Assembly (NCBI GenBank): GCA_948585895.1 | Contig: CAPBNZ010000009.1 | Span: forward strand, 1 to 38,151 | Direction: 5' to 3' | DNA length: 38,151 nucleotides | From: an uncultured Clostridia bacterium | GTDB taxonomy: Bacteria > Bacillota > Clostridia > TANB77 > CAG-508 | Shown here: positions 26,801 through 36,243 of the stretch, one piece after another | Layout: every line of letters begins with the position of its first letter | How positions within the stretch are numbered: the stretch's first letter is position 1 | Position numbers and translations under genes: made by a program | Notes under the pieces: generated by a model | Seen by the model: only the letters and a program-made list of their open reading frames with translations | Databases searched by the model: none | Told to the model about the DNA's origin: nothing

Positions 26801-29800
26801 ACCAAAAACATAAAAATAGTATACAAAGGAATACAAGCAACCGATAGAAAAATAGAAAACATAATGAAAGGAACTATCTATTTGCCAACTACTAATACAA
26901 AAGAGGAAAAACAAACGAGCCAAGAAACAAAAGTAGAAGTAAAAGGAAAAGTAATTGTAAAACATTATTATGCAGGAACAACCCATTCAATTGCAGATGA
27001 TGTCGTTGTAGAAGGATTAGTAGGAGAGGAATATGAAATAAAGGAAACAGAGCAAATACCAGAGGGATACCATGTAGTCCAAAGACCAGAAGTAGAAATA
27101 GGCAACATAGAAAAAGGAGAAAAAGAAGTTATCTATTATTATGACTTAAGAGATACAAGCATACAACATACAAAGATGGAAAAAACAGGAGCTGATAAAA
27201 TAACAAAAGTAAATCAGGTATTAACTTATCCAATCCAATACACAGCAACAATTAATGACTACGAAGGAAGAGCAAAAGTAACCATAGTAGATAAGTTGCC
27301 ATATGAAATTGATGAAACAAAATCTAAATTAGCAGGAGGAATTTATCATCCATCAGAAAAAACCATCACATGGGAAGAGGTTATAAATGATATTAATACA
27401 TATAATGAAAAAGAATCACATTCTATTCATATAGAAAAAACAATAGAAGTGGTATATAAAGATATGCCAGGAACAATAAGAAAGTTAACGAATATAGCAA
27501 CGGGAAAAATAGAATTATTAGATAAAAAAGTAGAGGATGTAGTACAAGCAAGAAATGCAATTGATGTAGAAATAAAAGGGCAAATTATGCTACACTCCTA
27601 TCTACAAGGAACCGAAGAAAAAATAATAGATGATATAGTAATAGAACAATTTGTAGGGACACAATATACATTAAGTAGACCAGAGGTACCATTAAATTAC
27701 CATCCAGAAACAGAAGCAATAATAGGTGACCAAGAGATGCTAGAAGGAGAAAAAATAACAATAATGGATGGGGTAATCCATATAGATTATTACTATACAC
27801 TAGAAGAACCAGTATTTAACAAGGTTGAAATAAGAAAAGAAGGTATCGATGCTATCACAGATGTAAGAGAATCAATTCCATACAATATTGTATACCAAGC
27901 AGACATAAGTGAATATATTGGAGAAGGAAAAGTAACCATAGTAGATAAGTTGCCATATGAAATAGATGAAGAAAAATCAGAAATAGCGAATGGCATCTAC
28001 AACGCATCAGAAAAGACAATAACGTGGGAAGAAGTTATGGAAGATATCAATACCTATGGTGAAAATGCTTCTTATCCTATTCATATAGAAAAAACAATCA
28101 ATATAACTTACAAAGAAATACCAGATACTACAAAAGTAATAACAAATGAAGTAACAGGAAGAATCGATTTAAACAAAACAAATACAACAAAGGAAGAAAC
28201 TACGTCAAAAAGTATAAAGGTAAAAAAACAAGGTGAAATACGAATCCATTACTATAAAGAAAATACAGAAGAAAAGTTGGCAGAGGATATGGTAATAAAT
28301 GGACTAGAAGGAATGATATATCAAATACAAGAAAAAGTAATAGAGAATTATCAAGTAGTCATAAGACCAGAAAAAGAAAAAATAGTAATGACAGATGGAA
28401 CAACAGAAGTAAGTTATTATTATAAACCACAAATCAATACTGTGAAAAATGTAAGAATCACAAAAGAAGCACCAATCATAATAGAGAACATAAGAAATCA
28501 AATACCTTATACCATTGATTATAATGTAACAGTAAGCAAATATAGCGGACCTGTAGAAGTGACGTTAGTAGACCAATTAGATTATCCAATTGATGTATCT
28601 AAATCAGATATAGCAGAAGGTATTTATGATGAGGAAAACAAGACCATAACGTGGAAGCAGATAATAAATGTAGAGGCTATAGCAGAAGACAAGGAGATAT
28701 CAGTGCATAAGGAGATAAAATTGACTTACTTAAAAGTAGAAAAGGAAGCAGAAAAATTAGCAAACAGAGTAATTGGAAGAATAAAGATAAAGGAAGATAT
28801 CCATGAGGTAAGCAATGTAAAAGAAAGTGATTTAGCTATAATAGGAAATGTAATTGTACATCACTATAAACAAGGAACCGAAGAAAAATTAGTACCAGAT
28901 ATCTTAGGAAGATTATATATTGGAGATACTTATACAGCTACCCCAGCAGAAGTACCAGCAAATTACACATTAGTTCAAAGTCCAAGTAATGAAACAATAA
29001 CAGTAAAAAAAGGAACAACAGAATTAACTTATTATTATGCAATGAATCATCCAATAATAGAAAATACAGTTTTAGAAAAGAATGGATTAGAAGTAATAGA
29101 AAAAGTAGATCAAATGGTACCTTATACAATTAATTATGAAACAACAATTCATGATTATATTGGGAATGCAGAACTATGCTTAGTAGATTATTTACCTTAT
29201 GAAATAGATGAAGAAAAATCAGAAATAGATGAAGGGAATTATGACAAACAGACAAAAACAATAACATGGATAGACAAAATAGATGGAATAGATTCCTATA
29301 AAAATGGAGCTAAAAAGGTAAATATAACAAAGCAAATTAATCTAGTATATAAAAATATAGAGATAACCAATCCAAAAGTATCTAATCGTGTAACAGGCAC
29401 AATAAAATTAGAGGCAACAGAACAAGAAGAAACAGTAGAAACAATCAATGAAATTCCTGCCAATTATTCAGTTAATATACAAGTAAATAAAATTTGGAAC
29501 GACAATGAAATTGAGAATAAAAGAAGACCTGAAAGTATTATGATACTGGTAAAAAATGGGGAATCGATTGTAACACAACAGGAAATGACATCAGACAATA
29601 CAGTAAAAGGAAAAGAAAATGAGTGGTCAATCAAAATAAAAGGTTTACCAAAATACAACGAAAAAGCAGAAGAAATTGTTTACACAGTTGATGAAAAAGA
29701 AACAAAAGAAGGAGATTTATTATACTATACCAAGATAATAGGAGAAATAACCAATAAAGCAGGAACAACAGATGAAAAAGAAGTAACTATAACGAACCAA

Positions 29801-32497
29801 GGGTTAAAAACGTCTTTTGTACAAGTAAAATATGTGGATATTAACACAAACGAAGAAATCGCAACCAAAATAAATAAAGAAGGAGTCATAGGAGATAGCT
29901 ATGACATAACCGAATACCAAAAAGAAGTTACAGGATATACCTTAATAAAAGAGCCAGAACAAACAACAGGAATCTATACAGAAGAAACACAAGAAAAAGT
30001 ATATTACTATGCGAAAAATGCTAAAGTAATAGTAAAGTATTTAGACAAGGAAACTAGGCAAATACTAAAACCACAGTATGAAATTAGTGGTTTTGAAGGA
30101 AAAGAGTATACAACTGAAAAGAAAGAAATTGATGGATATACCTTTTTAGAAAGTAGTGGGAAAGTAAGTGGTAACATGGAAAGGGATACCATTGAAGTCA
30201 TCTATTATTATGCTAAAAATACAAAAGTAGTAGTAAAATACTTAGAAAAAGATAGTACACCAAATGACAACACAGATAATAAAATATTAGCAACAGAAGA
30301 AAACATAGAAGGTTACATCGGCAAAGACTATGAAACAGAAGAAAAACATATTGATGGGTATACCTTTATAGAAGCGACACAGAATACCGTAGGAAAAATG
30401 TCAAAAGACACCATACAAGTTATTTATTATTATGCACAAAACACAAAAGTAGTAGTGAAACATTTAGAAAAGGATGAAACACCAGACGACAATACAGATA
30501 ACCAAGTATTGGCAGCAGAAGAAAAGATAGAGGGATATGAAGGAAAAGAATATACAACAGAGCAACAAACAATTGAAAACTATATATTCCTAGAAGCAAC
30601 AAACAATACCAAAGGGAAGATGAATAAAGATACCATAGAAGTTATCTACTATTATGTCCAAAAAACAAAAGCTACAGTACAACACATAGATAGAGAAACG
30701 GGAGAAATATTAAAAAGCCAAACGACAGAAGGAAAAGTGGGAGATTTATTTGAAACATATGCTGAAGATTTAGAAGGATATGTATTAGTAAAAGCACCAG
30801 AAGAATCTAATATAATCATGACAAAAGAAGAGCAGACTATAAAATATTACTATGCCTATGTATCAGAAGGGTTACTAGAAAAGCATATAGACGATATAAC
30901 TGGAGAATTGTTATATAGCAAAGAACATGAGGGAAAAGAAGGAGACAGTTACATCATACCATCGAAAGATTTGGAAGGATATGACTTAGTAGAAAGTAAA
31001 TTGCCAGTTAATGCAATTGGTAAAATGAAAAGAAATCGAATTGAAGTAAAATATTATTACATCAAAAAAGCGAGTGTGAGAGTAGAATACCTAGACCAAG
31101 TAACAGGAGAAAAATTAGCAGAAGATGAAATGATAAATGGACATGAAAATGAATCATATGAAACAGAAGAAAAGCAATTCGAGAAGTATGATTTAATAGA
31201 AAAGCCAGAAAATGCAATAGGAAAAATGACAATAACCAAAGATGAAAATGGAAGTTACATATCTCAAACTGTAGTGACCTATTATTATAAAAAACAAGCA
31301 GCAGGTGTCATAGAAAAGCATATTGACATCAATACAAACAAAATATTAGCACAAGAAAGGCAAGAGGGACACGTAGGTGATAATTATCATATTCTAGCAA
31401 GGGAATTTGAGCAATATGAATTAGTAGAATCCAAATTACCAATCAATCATAAAGGAACAATGACAGAAGAAGAAATAGAGGTAAACTATTACTATGTAAA
31501 ATTAGCCAAAGTAAAGGTAGAGTATATTGACAAACAAACAGAAGAAAAATTAGCAGAAGAAGAAATCAAAGGATATGTAGGAGATTCTTATCAAACCAAT
31601 GAAAAGTTATTTGATGGATATGATTTAGTAGAAACTGCTTCTAATAGTAAGGGAGAGATGCAAGAAGAGACAATAGTAAAATATTACTATAAAAGAAAAA
31701 CTCAAATAGAAATACAATATTTAGAAAAAGATACCAACTATTCATTAAAGGAAAAAGACATTATCAAAGGATATGTAGGAGACAAATATGAGACACAAGA
31801 AAAAGAGATTCCTTACTATAAATTACTAGAACAAACAGAAAACACAAAAGGAATCATGGAAAAAGAGAAGATTACAGTTATTTATTACTATCAAAAACAG
31901 CTTTTCAATCTTAGTGTTGATACATGGGTATCTAAGGTAAATATCGATGGTATCATGCAAGAAGCACAAAATTATCATACGAAAAATCAACTTTACAAAT
32001 TAGATATTCATAGAAGCAAAGTAAATACAGCTAATGTTAAGATTACTTATACCATAAGAGTTAGTAAAAAGGGAGAAATAAAAGGATCAGCAGATAGAAT
32101 CACAGAATTAATTCCACAAGGATACCGTTTCTATCAAGAAGATAATACAATTTATTGGAATTCAGAAGAGGAAATGCTAACAACAGATGCCTTAAAAGGA
32201 AATGATATAGAACCAGGCAAATACAAAGAAATAGAAATAGTATTAAGATGGAATCCAGGAGAAGAAAATTTTGGTAAAAAGAATCATACAGTTATCATAA
32301 GTAATTTATCAAATTTAGCGGAATATGAAGACATTAATAAAAATGATAATAGCAGTAAATCAGAAATGCTTTTAGCTATCACAACAGGAATAAAAAGAAA
32401 TGATAGAATTCTAATGATAGGAGCAGTCCAAATTGTATTAGCAATAACAATAGGTGTTTTATTTACTTACAAGAAAAAGGTAAAACATCAAGAATGA
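20882..32497 (+). CDS. Giant MucBP/Cna-B/InlB-repeat surface protein
   Basis: Predicted cell-surface adhesin of 3,871 residues, function inferred from domains. Order: membrane segment 10-31; acidic linker; unrecognised domain about 175-345; InlB/Flg_new B-repeats about 345-727 (VNPNGG, FxGWY, LYAQWE); Cna-B about 730-808 (KIWNDFDNAEGTRPDSYTL); SpaA-like about 813-907; propeller-like region about 907-1483 with DGGYLV motifs; second Cna-B and SpaA-like pair about 1497-1700; InlB-like unit; five MucBP-plus-Ig-like modules about 1810-2862; third Cna-B; ten tandem MucBP about 2977-3673; C-terminal domain; membrane segment 3843-3863 and tail KKKVKHQE. No LPxTG sortase signal, so it appears held by membrane helices at both ends. 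ATG 20882 follows AAAGGGTGG; a GTG at 20867 lies inside that site. All 3,871 codons lack in-frame CGG. Confidence 0.88.
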   Translation: MKENIVKRKCIWIIGVAILIVISLLGITMLIKKAHDISKKEIANRWNESEEIIESEIENDMIAIEEKEKSNAPSIVEVENWEALSDEELNKSLENSDGNETGEFLASLNEVQTEEVLSKNTILLKESFIYEMEEAALNGDEVMAKEPEKMKYYEKVLKDYKEEQEEKTKTVSSRATTNTNKKNGWFFITLLGDGKTTKIRIDTTLTEAYAPKKQGKVKKVTITPESNNHNVALSSYHSALQLDGGNSGTYGVFACKLSYTKSPHVYGTEGAAVGLANDSIGRFNFRDYHRNNSLPDTSNNGGHLLTPGTQTLSIQIFTPHMGFRPSKKDGSYAHASKILLFRPYKNKLTVNPNGGTWQGSGAIQVFEENGGVTKQIPNPVPAVGVNVNFNGNGGTAQKENIRATKSFTNWSKTGIGGGTLNGTTYTYCAGTNAPITPITQNVLTANYKNNAIQLPNAIREDYMFQGWYTSPTGGSLVGKAGESYTPSSEITLYAQWESTKYNLTVNPNGGEWKENSNQQTITIAYNNTIEIPIPTKKGSTFVGWTLIGNGSSITSLTENATFTMGNQNATLTANWIVNRSTLEVNPNGGKWNGTFSHTIFSNQEYNTKIDIPEPTWETQWQITFDGNGGTPEKANMSTKKQFSRWIKSTNFNGNLTNTNYTFGEKNGATDIITAQYNNPKIKLPNATKEGYFFKGWYSSPDSEADRIGLAGEEYEVTQTTTLYAQWEANQVQGIKIWNDFDNAEGTRPDSYTLQLYANGEYVKQETFKGETWLFSDLEKNTSEVMYTVKEIEVPGYETIYAGNNVIINHLKTNATVKIVKKEEESEKLLQNAQFEIFKVNEDETLTSTKNTVTTDAKGEAYVNLPIGEYALKEIKAPDGYILSDETFYFNIEDIEAGSVVITYQKELGKVEGIATIKDIVFNQVEGGSYKGGYLEVGQTNQRYAYIAEYNRNGALVNKSEITEKLDSSFESVAWSQNEYSNRYAAIMNFNNEGYIYEEGGNTNKISNNKLSAITYTNSGYKVGTINGEIYNYMGSYTSSPKISTISNTQINSIIMTSDYGFLVGGTATSDWVNIDGKISMNNPNKNKGIVVKYNSSGTVEWATFIEGAETITNVLETKDGGYLVEGKFTNGQGIVKYNSKMNENQQGNIEWKKNLNIKSTQLAIHELEQDNYQIIDKTNGKVYTLDARSELRLYLEKEKDLASFEGTITDIKVENDGSYVEVGKNTRGYPFLAKYNRNGTLLWEQEINQPNNTIESVTKLGEMYVAIVNVNTNSSSNNTNNTSGSTSKCYKAFIIQPGLDIVTRDLGTTILGSSSNSYTCTLKDRSAIVAYNEIARDARTFIKHISTSGSVDKELFLGSLSINAISETNDGGFIISNDTNATIIKYNNELEEQNRVTFRNLATIQSLLGTSDGGYLVYGLDVNHVKKLIKYRSNNQIEWEKGLSLNTSKINLSEVSENQYRIVDVTNKKTFLIGKSVYEPQKKLVRIEVKNKRQNTIEISGSKIWNDDNNKKRIRPQSYTLELYANGEYVTQETFTKEEWKFSNIEKFDNKGEEINYTVKERKTMGYTPIYNGSQIINTIENTPGIEIIKQKANTEERLANAKFAIYKTEQDNEAVLDNNGNRVGQSEEVNGITYSQVVTTKEDGKIQLDLPDGQYKLIEIQAPEGYELSENEKERTYYFEVSSYKMDNHSETVDAENLIKKQSLEIENKKKMLQITTEVIGDIGGGSISGQNETPYEKVEYGKDAKKTIAIMATDGYKIKGIKIQTIDEKGVVEKEEAQTIEGIIKAYQLNEFTNLTKNMKVIVEFERLQGQIVVHFCDNTTKEPIADDFVKSGYVGDTIQIQRPNVPANYEIVREAPQNQVTIEEGRKELTYYYQLKIPQIGDTKARKEGTAGIASEEEAVNYELTYQTAVNDYIGNAEITLVDWLPYPIDVEQSNIENGEYNEENKTITWKETIKDINTFATNEAKEISITKNIKIVYKGIQATDRKIENIMKGTIYLPTTNTKEEKQTSQETKVEVKGKVIVKHYYAGTTHSIADDVVVEGLVGEEYEIKETEQIPEGYHVVQRPEVEIGNIEKGEKEVIYYYDLRDTSIQHTKMEKTGADKITKVNQVLTYPIQYTATINDYEGRAKVTIVDKLPYEIDETKSKLAGGIYHPSEKTITWEEVINDINTYNEKESHSIHIEKTIEVVYKDMPGTIRKLTNIATGKIELLDKKVEDVVQARNAIDVEIKGQIMLHSYLQGTEEKIIDDIVIEQFVGTQYTLSRPEVPLNYHPETEAIIGDQEMLEGEKITIMDGVIHIDYYYTLEEPVFNKVEIRKEGIDAITDVRESIPYNIVYQADISEYIGEGKVTIVDKLPYEIDEEKSEIANGIYNASEKTITWEEVMEDINTYGENASYPIHIEKTINITYKEIPDTTKVITNEVTGRIDLNKTNTTKEETTSKSIKVKKQGEIRIHYYKENTEEKLAEDMVINGLEGMIYQIQEKVIENYQVVIRPEKEKIVMTDGTTEVSYYYKPQINTVKNVRITKEAPIIIENIRNQIPYTIDYNVTVSKYSGPVEVTLVDQLDYPIDVSKSDIAEGIYDEENKTITWKQIINVEAIAEDKEISVHKEIKLTYLKVEKEAEKLANRVIGRIKIKEDIHEVSNVKESDLAIIGNVIVHHYKQGTEEKLVPDILGRLYIGDTYTATPAEVPANYTLVQSPSNETITVKKGTTELTYYYAMNHPIIENTVLEKNGLEVIEKVDQMVPYTINYETTIHDYIGNAELCLVDYLPYEIDEEKSEIDEGNYDKQTKTITWIDKIDGIDSYKNGAKKVNITKQINLVYKNIEITNPKVSNRVTGTIKLEATEQEETVETINEIPANYSVNIQVNKIWNDNEIENKRRPESIMILVKNGESIVTQQEMTSDNTVKGKENEWSIKIKGLPKYNEKAEEIVYTVDEKETKEGDLLYYTKIIGEITNKAGTTDEKEVTITNQGLKTSFVQVKYVDINTNEEIATKINKEGVIGDSYDITEYQKEVTGYTLIKEPEQTTGIYTEETQEKVYYYAKNAKVIVKYLDKETRQILKPQYEISGFEGKEYTTEKKEIDGYTFLESSGKVSGNMERDTIEVIYYYAKNTKVVVKYLEKDSTPNDNTDNKILATEENIEGYIGKDYETEEKHIDGYTFIEATQNTVGKMSKDTIQVIYYYAQNTKVVVKHLEKDETPDDNTDNQVLAAEEKIEGYEGKEYTTEQQTIENYIFLEATNNTKGKMNKDTIEVIYYYVQKTKATVQHIDRETGEILKSQTTEGKVGDLFETYAEDLEGYVLVKAPEESNIIMTKEEQTIKYYYAYVSEGLLEKHIDDITGELLYSKEHEGKEGDSYIIPSKDLEGYDLVESKLPVNAIGKMKRNRIEVKYYYIKKASVRVEYLDQVTGEKLAEDEMINGHENESYETEEKQFEKYDLIEKPENAIGKMTITKDENGSYISQTVVTYYYKKQAAGVIEKHIDINTNKILAQERQEGHVGDNYHILAREFEQYELVESKLPINHKGTMTEEEIEVNYYYVKLAKVKVEYIDKQTEEKLAEEEIKGYVGDSYQTNEKLFDGYDLVETASNSKGEMQEETIVKYYYKRKTQIEIQYLEKDTNYSLKEKDIIKGYVGDKYETQEKEIPYYKLLEQTENTKGIMEKEKITVIYYYQKQLFNLSVDTWVSKVNIDGIMQEAQNYHTKNQLYKLDIHRSKVNTANVKITYTIRVSKKGEIKGSADRITELIPQGYRFYQEDNTIYWNSEEEMLTTDALKGNDIEPGKYKEIEIVLRWNPGEENFGKKNHTVIISNLSNLAEYEDINKNDNSSKSEMLLAITTGIKRNDRILMIGAVQIVLAITIGVLFTYKKKVKHQE
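26311..29466 (+). repeat. Five MucBP plus Ig-like modules
   Basis: Five tandem modules of about 630 bp. Each encodes a MucBP-like unit ending in YYY and a domain of about 135 residues with the recurring pattern VTxVDxLPYxID, then KTITW. Copies 2 and 3 share long near-identical nucleotide stretches (for example around 27278-27310 and 27932-27965), showing recent duplication or conversion. Confidence 0.75.
29811..31900 (+). repeat. Ten tandem MucBP units
   Basis: Ten units of about 65-76 residues, each with V-x-V-K/E-Y/H-x-D near the start, a G-x-x-G-x-x-Y middle and an ending V-x-YYY. Units 8 and 9 share an extra DNTDN insertion, so they are sister copies. Related MucBP domains bind mucin or glycans in other Firmicutes. 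Confidence 0.85.
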
Positions 32498-32554
32498 ATC
32501 AGATAACAAATTGAAAATATTCTAAAATAAGTAAAGTTTTAATGATAGAAAGAA

Positions 32555-32591
32555 GATTGAGACCTTGAAACTGATATTCAAGGTCTTGATT
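32555..32591 (+). terminator. Hairpin after the giant gene
   Basis: AGACCTTGAA (32560-32569) pairs perfectly with TTCAAGGTCT (32577-32586), with five further weaker outer pairs. A short T-rich stretch follows. It lies 58 nt after the stop. Confidence 0.72.
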
Positions 32592-32658
32592 TATGAGATA
32601 CAACCATTAAAACAAGATTTATGTTGGCATAAATATAGGTTGATAAACAGAATAAATA

Positions 32659-32690
32659 TTGAAAAATATGGATAAATATGATAATATAAT
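32659..32690 (+). promoter_or_regulatory. Weak putative promoter for the mfd operon
   Basis: TTGAAA (32659-32664) with GATAAT (32680-32685, 15-nt spacing) or TATAAT (32685-32690, 20-nt spacing). Neither spacing is ideal. Confidence 0.35.
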
Positions 32691-32775
32691 AACATCATAA
32701 TAAAGTTATATCAATTGTATTTAATATAACCAAAATATCTATTAACCCAAATTAAATGGAAACAAGGGAGAAAGA

Positions 32776-35700
32776 ATGAATACTATAATAGGAGAACTTG
32801 GTAAATCAGCAAAATTTACAGATTTACTAAAACAAATTGAAAACAAAACAAGTCCGATAGCAATATCGGGCTTAACTGACGTAGGAATGATTCAAATAGG
32901 AATAGCACTTCATGAATTTGGAAAGAAACCAATTTGTATCGTAACATATAATGAAATTCAAGCAAAAAAATTGTATGAAGATATTAAGTATTTTACGGAT
33001 AATGTTGTATTGTTTTCAAAAAAGGAAATTGTGACCTATGATTATATAGCAGAAAGTAAAGAGCTGCCATACAGAAGAATCGAAGCATTAAATGAAATAA
33101 AAGCTAGAAAGAACTTAATAGTAGTAACTACTATAGAAGCAGTTTTGCAAAAATTACCCAGTCAGCAATCTTTATATGCAAACCAACTAAATTTCAAAAT
33201 TGGTGATACTTATCATTTAGAAGAAATAAAACAAAAATTGGTCAAATTAGGTTATGTAAGAAGCGAATTAATCGAAGGAAGAGGACAATTTTCAATTCGT
33301 GGAGGAATTATTGATATAGCAACAAATGAAACCATAGGTGTTAGAATTGAGTTTTGGGGAGATGAAATAGATTCTATTCGAAACTTTAACATCACAAGTC
33401 AAAGGTCAGTTAATACATTAGAAAAAGTAGTCATTTGGCCAGCACATGAGTATATTTTAGAAAATTCCCTTGAAAATATTTGTAAAAAGATACAAGAAAT
33501 AACTGTTAAATCAAAACAAAGAGAAATACTACAAGAAGATATTGAACAAATGAAAGCAGGAAATTATATTAGTAAAATAGACAAATATTTTGATTGTTTT
33601 TATGAAGAACAAGAAACTATATTTGACTATTTATCTAATAATTATAGTATATTTTTAGATGAAATTGGAAAAATAAAGCAAAGAGCAATTAATATTGCAA
33701 TTGACAATAAAAATTTGATGAAAGTAATTGTAGAAAAAGAGAAAATAGTGCCAGCAGCAATAACCAATCTGCAAACCTATGAAGAGGTAGAAGAAAAATT
33801 AGAAAAGAGACAGATAGTATATATTGAAAAACAAGATGCACAAAATAAATTAGCAAATGAAAAATACAAGTTTGAATACAGAGAAGTAAATTACTATAAA
33901 AGTGAAATGGAGAATCTAGTAGAAGATTTACAAAAAGCAATCCAGCAAAAGAAAAAAATTTATATGTTAGTATCAACAAAGGAAAAAGCTAAAAAGTTAC
34001 AAAGCCTATTAAATGATAAAGAAATTGTTAATAAAGTAGAAGAAAAACTCAATCAAACGATTCTTGTAAAAGCTAGTGAATCTATCGTAACAATCACTAT
34101 TGGAAAATTGTCAGCAGGATTTGAGGCTTATGATTTAAAAGAATTAGTCATAGTAGCAGATGATTTAATCGATGGTGAAAAGAGAAGGAGAAAAATAACA
34201 AATACAGATTTTAAAGAAGGTGAAAAGATTGTATTTGCAGACTTAAAAATAGGTGATTATGTTGTTCATAGAAGATATGGAATTGGAATTTATATTGGTG
34301 TCAATACGATTCAAGCGGATGGAACAATAAAAGACTACATTAAAATAAAATATAAAAATGACGACATTTTATATATACCAACTAGTGACTTAGATTCCAT
34401 TCGTAAATACATTGGAGGAGATACCATTCAGCCAAAAATTAATCGTTTAGGCAGTAAAGATTGGGAAAATACTAAAAATAAGGTAAAAAGTAATTTAAGA
34501 GAAGTAGCCAAAGAACTAATCGAGTTATATGCTAAAAGAGAAAAAGCACAAGGATTTTGTTTTAGTAAAGATACTCCGTGGCAAAATGAGTTTGAAGCTA
34601 AATTTCCATATCAAGAAACAGATGACCAATTACGTTGTATTGAAGAAGTCAAAAAAGACATGGAAATGAAAAGACCAATGGATCGATTACTATGTGGAGA
34701 TGTTGGTTATGGAAAAACAGAAGTAGCTTTAAGGGCAGCTTTCAAAGCAGTTATGGATCAAAAACAAGTAGCTTATCTAGCACCAACTACTGTATTAGCA
34801 GATCAACAATATCAAGAATTTACAGAAAGAGTAAAAGATTTTCCTATCAAAGTAGAAATTTTAAATCGATTTAAAAGCAAAAAATATCAAGACGAAGTAG
34901 TTAAGAAATTAAAATTAGGAGAAGTGGATATTGTTATAGGAACACACAGAATTTTAAGTAAGGATGTGGAATTTAAAGACTTAGGGCTATTAATTATCGA
35001 TGAAGAGCATCGCTTTGGCGTAAAAGACAAAGAAAAAATTAAACAATTAAAAACGAATGTAGATGTTTTAACTATGACGGCAACGCCAATTCCAAGAACA
35101 ATGCATATGTCAATTGTAGGAATTCGAGACATGTCGGTTATTTATGAGCCACCACACAATAGAAGACCAGTACAAACTTATGTCTTAGAATATGACACAG
35201 AAGTAATCAAAGAAGCTATAACCAAGGAACTAGAAAGAAATGGGCAAGTATTTTATCTATTTAATAATGTAGAAGGAATTGAAAAGAAAGCAAATGATAT
35301 AGAAAAACTTGTACCAGAGGCAAATGTAGTCTATGCTCATGGTCAAATGACAGGAACAAAAATAGAAGAAATTATGAAGGAATTCACAGAAGGTAAAACA
35401 AATGTGCTAGTTTGTACCACCATATTAGAATCAGGAATTGACATTCCAAACGCCAATACCATAATTGTTGAAAATGCAGATAGAATGGGACTAGCACAAT
35501 TATATCAAATTAGAGGAAGAGTAGGAAGAGCAGATAAGCAAGCCTATGCCTACATTACCTATAAAAAAGATAAACTATTAACAGAAGTGGCAGATAAAAG
35601 ATTAAAAGCCATCAAGGAATTTACAGAATTTGGTTCAGGCTTTAAAATAGCTATGAGAGATTTGGAAATTAGAGGGGCAGGAAGTTTGTTAGGAGAAATC

Positions 35701-36243
35701 CAATCAGGACACTTAGAACAAGTGGGATATGACACTTACTGCAACTTATTAGAAGAAGTAGTAAGAGAAATGAGAGGACTTAAAGTAGAGGAAGAAACAG
35801 ACCTTCAAATCGATTTAAATGTAACCAGTTACATACCAGATGAATATATACCAGATGCCAACCAAAAAATAGAAATATACCAAAATATAGCACTATGTCA
35901 AAACGAACAAGCAATTCAAAATACAATAGACGAAATCATAGACCGTTTTGGAAATATGCCACCTGAATTAGAAAATTTATTAGCAATTGCCAGAATAAAA
36001 TACTTAGCTAAACAAAAGAAAATTAGTAAAATAGTGAGCAAAACTGGAAACAAAGGAAAAAGTAAAACAGCTGTAGTATTTACCTTTGAACCAAATAAAA
36101 TAGAAATTAACATAGAAGAATTAGTTAAAAAATATGGAAATAAAATTAAATTTTCAGCAGGAATCAAGCCAATGGTAACTTTAGAAGTTGGAACAAGCAA
36201 CGAACGACAAATCTTAAAAGACATAATAGCATTCTTAGGTTAG
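32776..36243 (+). CDS. mfd: Transcription-repair coupling factor Mfd
   Basis: DNA translocase that removes RNA polymerase stalled at lesions and recruits UvrA. The 1,155 residues have the normal order: N-terminal UvrB-like region (GRGQFSIRGGIIDI near 170), RNA-polymerase interaction domain (about 480-545, KIGDYVVHRRYGIGIY), RecG-like helicase with Walker A GDVGYGKTE (about 640) and Walker B DEEH (about 740), TATPIPRTMHMS, IRGRVGRADKQAYAYI and the TRCF C-terminal domain. ATG 32776 follows GGGAG. It is the first gene of a likely three-gene unit with two RNA methyltransferases. Its TAG stop is the first triplet of a 63-bp repeat. No in-frame CGG codon is present. Confidence 0.97.
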   Translation: MNTIIGELGKSAKFTDLLKQIENKTSPIAISGLTDVGMIQIGIALHEFGKKPICIVTYNEIQAKKLYEDIKYFTDNVVLFSKKEIVTYDYIAESKELPYRRIEALNEIKARKNLIVVTTIEAVLQKLPSQQSLYANQLNFKIGDTYHLEEIKQKLVKLGYVRSELIEGRGQFSIRGGIIDIATNETIGVRIEFWGDEIDSIRNFNITSQRSVNTLEKVVIWPAHEYILENSLENICKKIQEITVKSKQREILQEDIEQMKAGNYISKIDKYFDCFYEEQETIFDYLSNNYSIFLDEIGKIKQRAINIAIDNKNLMKVIVEKEKIVPAAITNLQTYEEVEEKLEKRQIVYIEKQDAQNKLANEKYKFEYREVNYYKSEMENLVEDLQKAIQQKKKIYMLVSTKEKAKKLQSLLNDKEIVNKVEEKLNQTILVKASESIVTITIGKLSAGFEAYDLKELVIVADDLIDGEKRRRKITNTDFKEGEKIVFADLKIGDYVVHRRYGIGIYIGVNTIQADGTIKDYIKIKYKNDDILYIPTSDLDSIRKYIGGDTIQPKINRLGSKDWENTKNKVKSNLREVAKELIELYAKREKAQGFCFSKDTPWQNEFEAKFPYQETDDQLRCIEEVKKDMEMKRPMDRLLCGDVGYGKTEVALRAAFKAVMDQKQVAYLAPTTVLADQQYQEFTERVKDFPIKVEILNRFKSKKYQDEVVKKLKLGEVDIVIGTHRILSKDVEFKDLGLLIIDEEHRFGVKDKEKIKQLKTNVDVLTMTATPIPRTMHMSIVGIRDMSVIYEPPHNRRPVQTYVLEYDTEVIKEAITKELERNGQVFYLFNNVEGIEKKANDIEKLVPEANVVYAHGQMTGTKIEEIMKEFTEGKTNVLVCTTILESGIDIPNANTIIVENADRMGLAQLYQIRGRVGRADKQAYAYITYKKDKLLTEVADKRLKAIKEFTEFGSGFKIAMRDLEIRGAGSLLGEIQSGHLEQVGYDTYCNLLEEVVREMRGLKVEEETDLQIDLNVTSYIPDEYIPDANQKIEIYQNIALCQNEQAIQNTIDEIIDRFGNMPPELENLLAIARIKYLAKQKKISKIVSKTGNKGKSKTAVVFTFEPNKIEINIEELVKKYGNKIKFSAGIKPMVTLEVGTSNERQILKDIIAFLG

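Noticed and set aside
29811..31900. CRISPR-like or noncoding tandem array
   Set aside because: The repetition is at the protein level (MucBP units of uneven length) within one open frame.
32300..32497. LPxTG cell-wall sorting signal
   Set aside because: Only a membrane helix and basic tail are present; no LPxTG or obvious variant precedes them.
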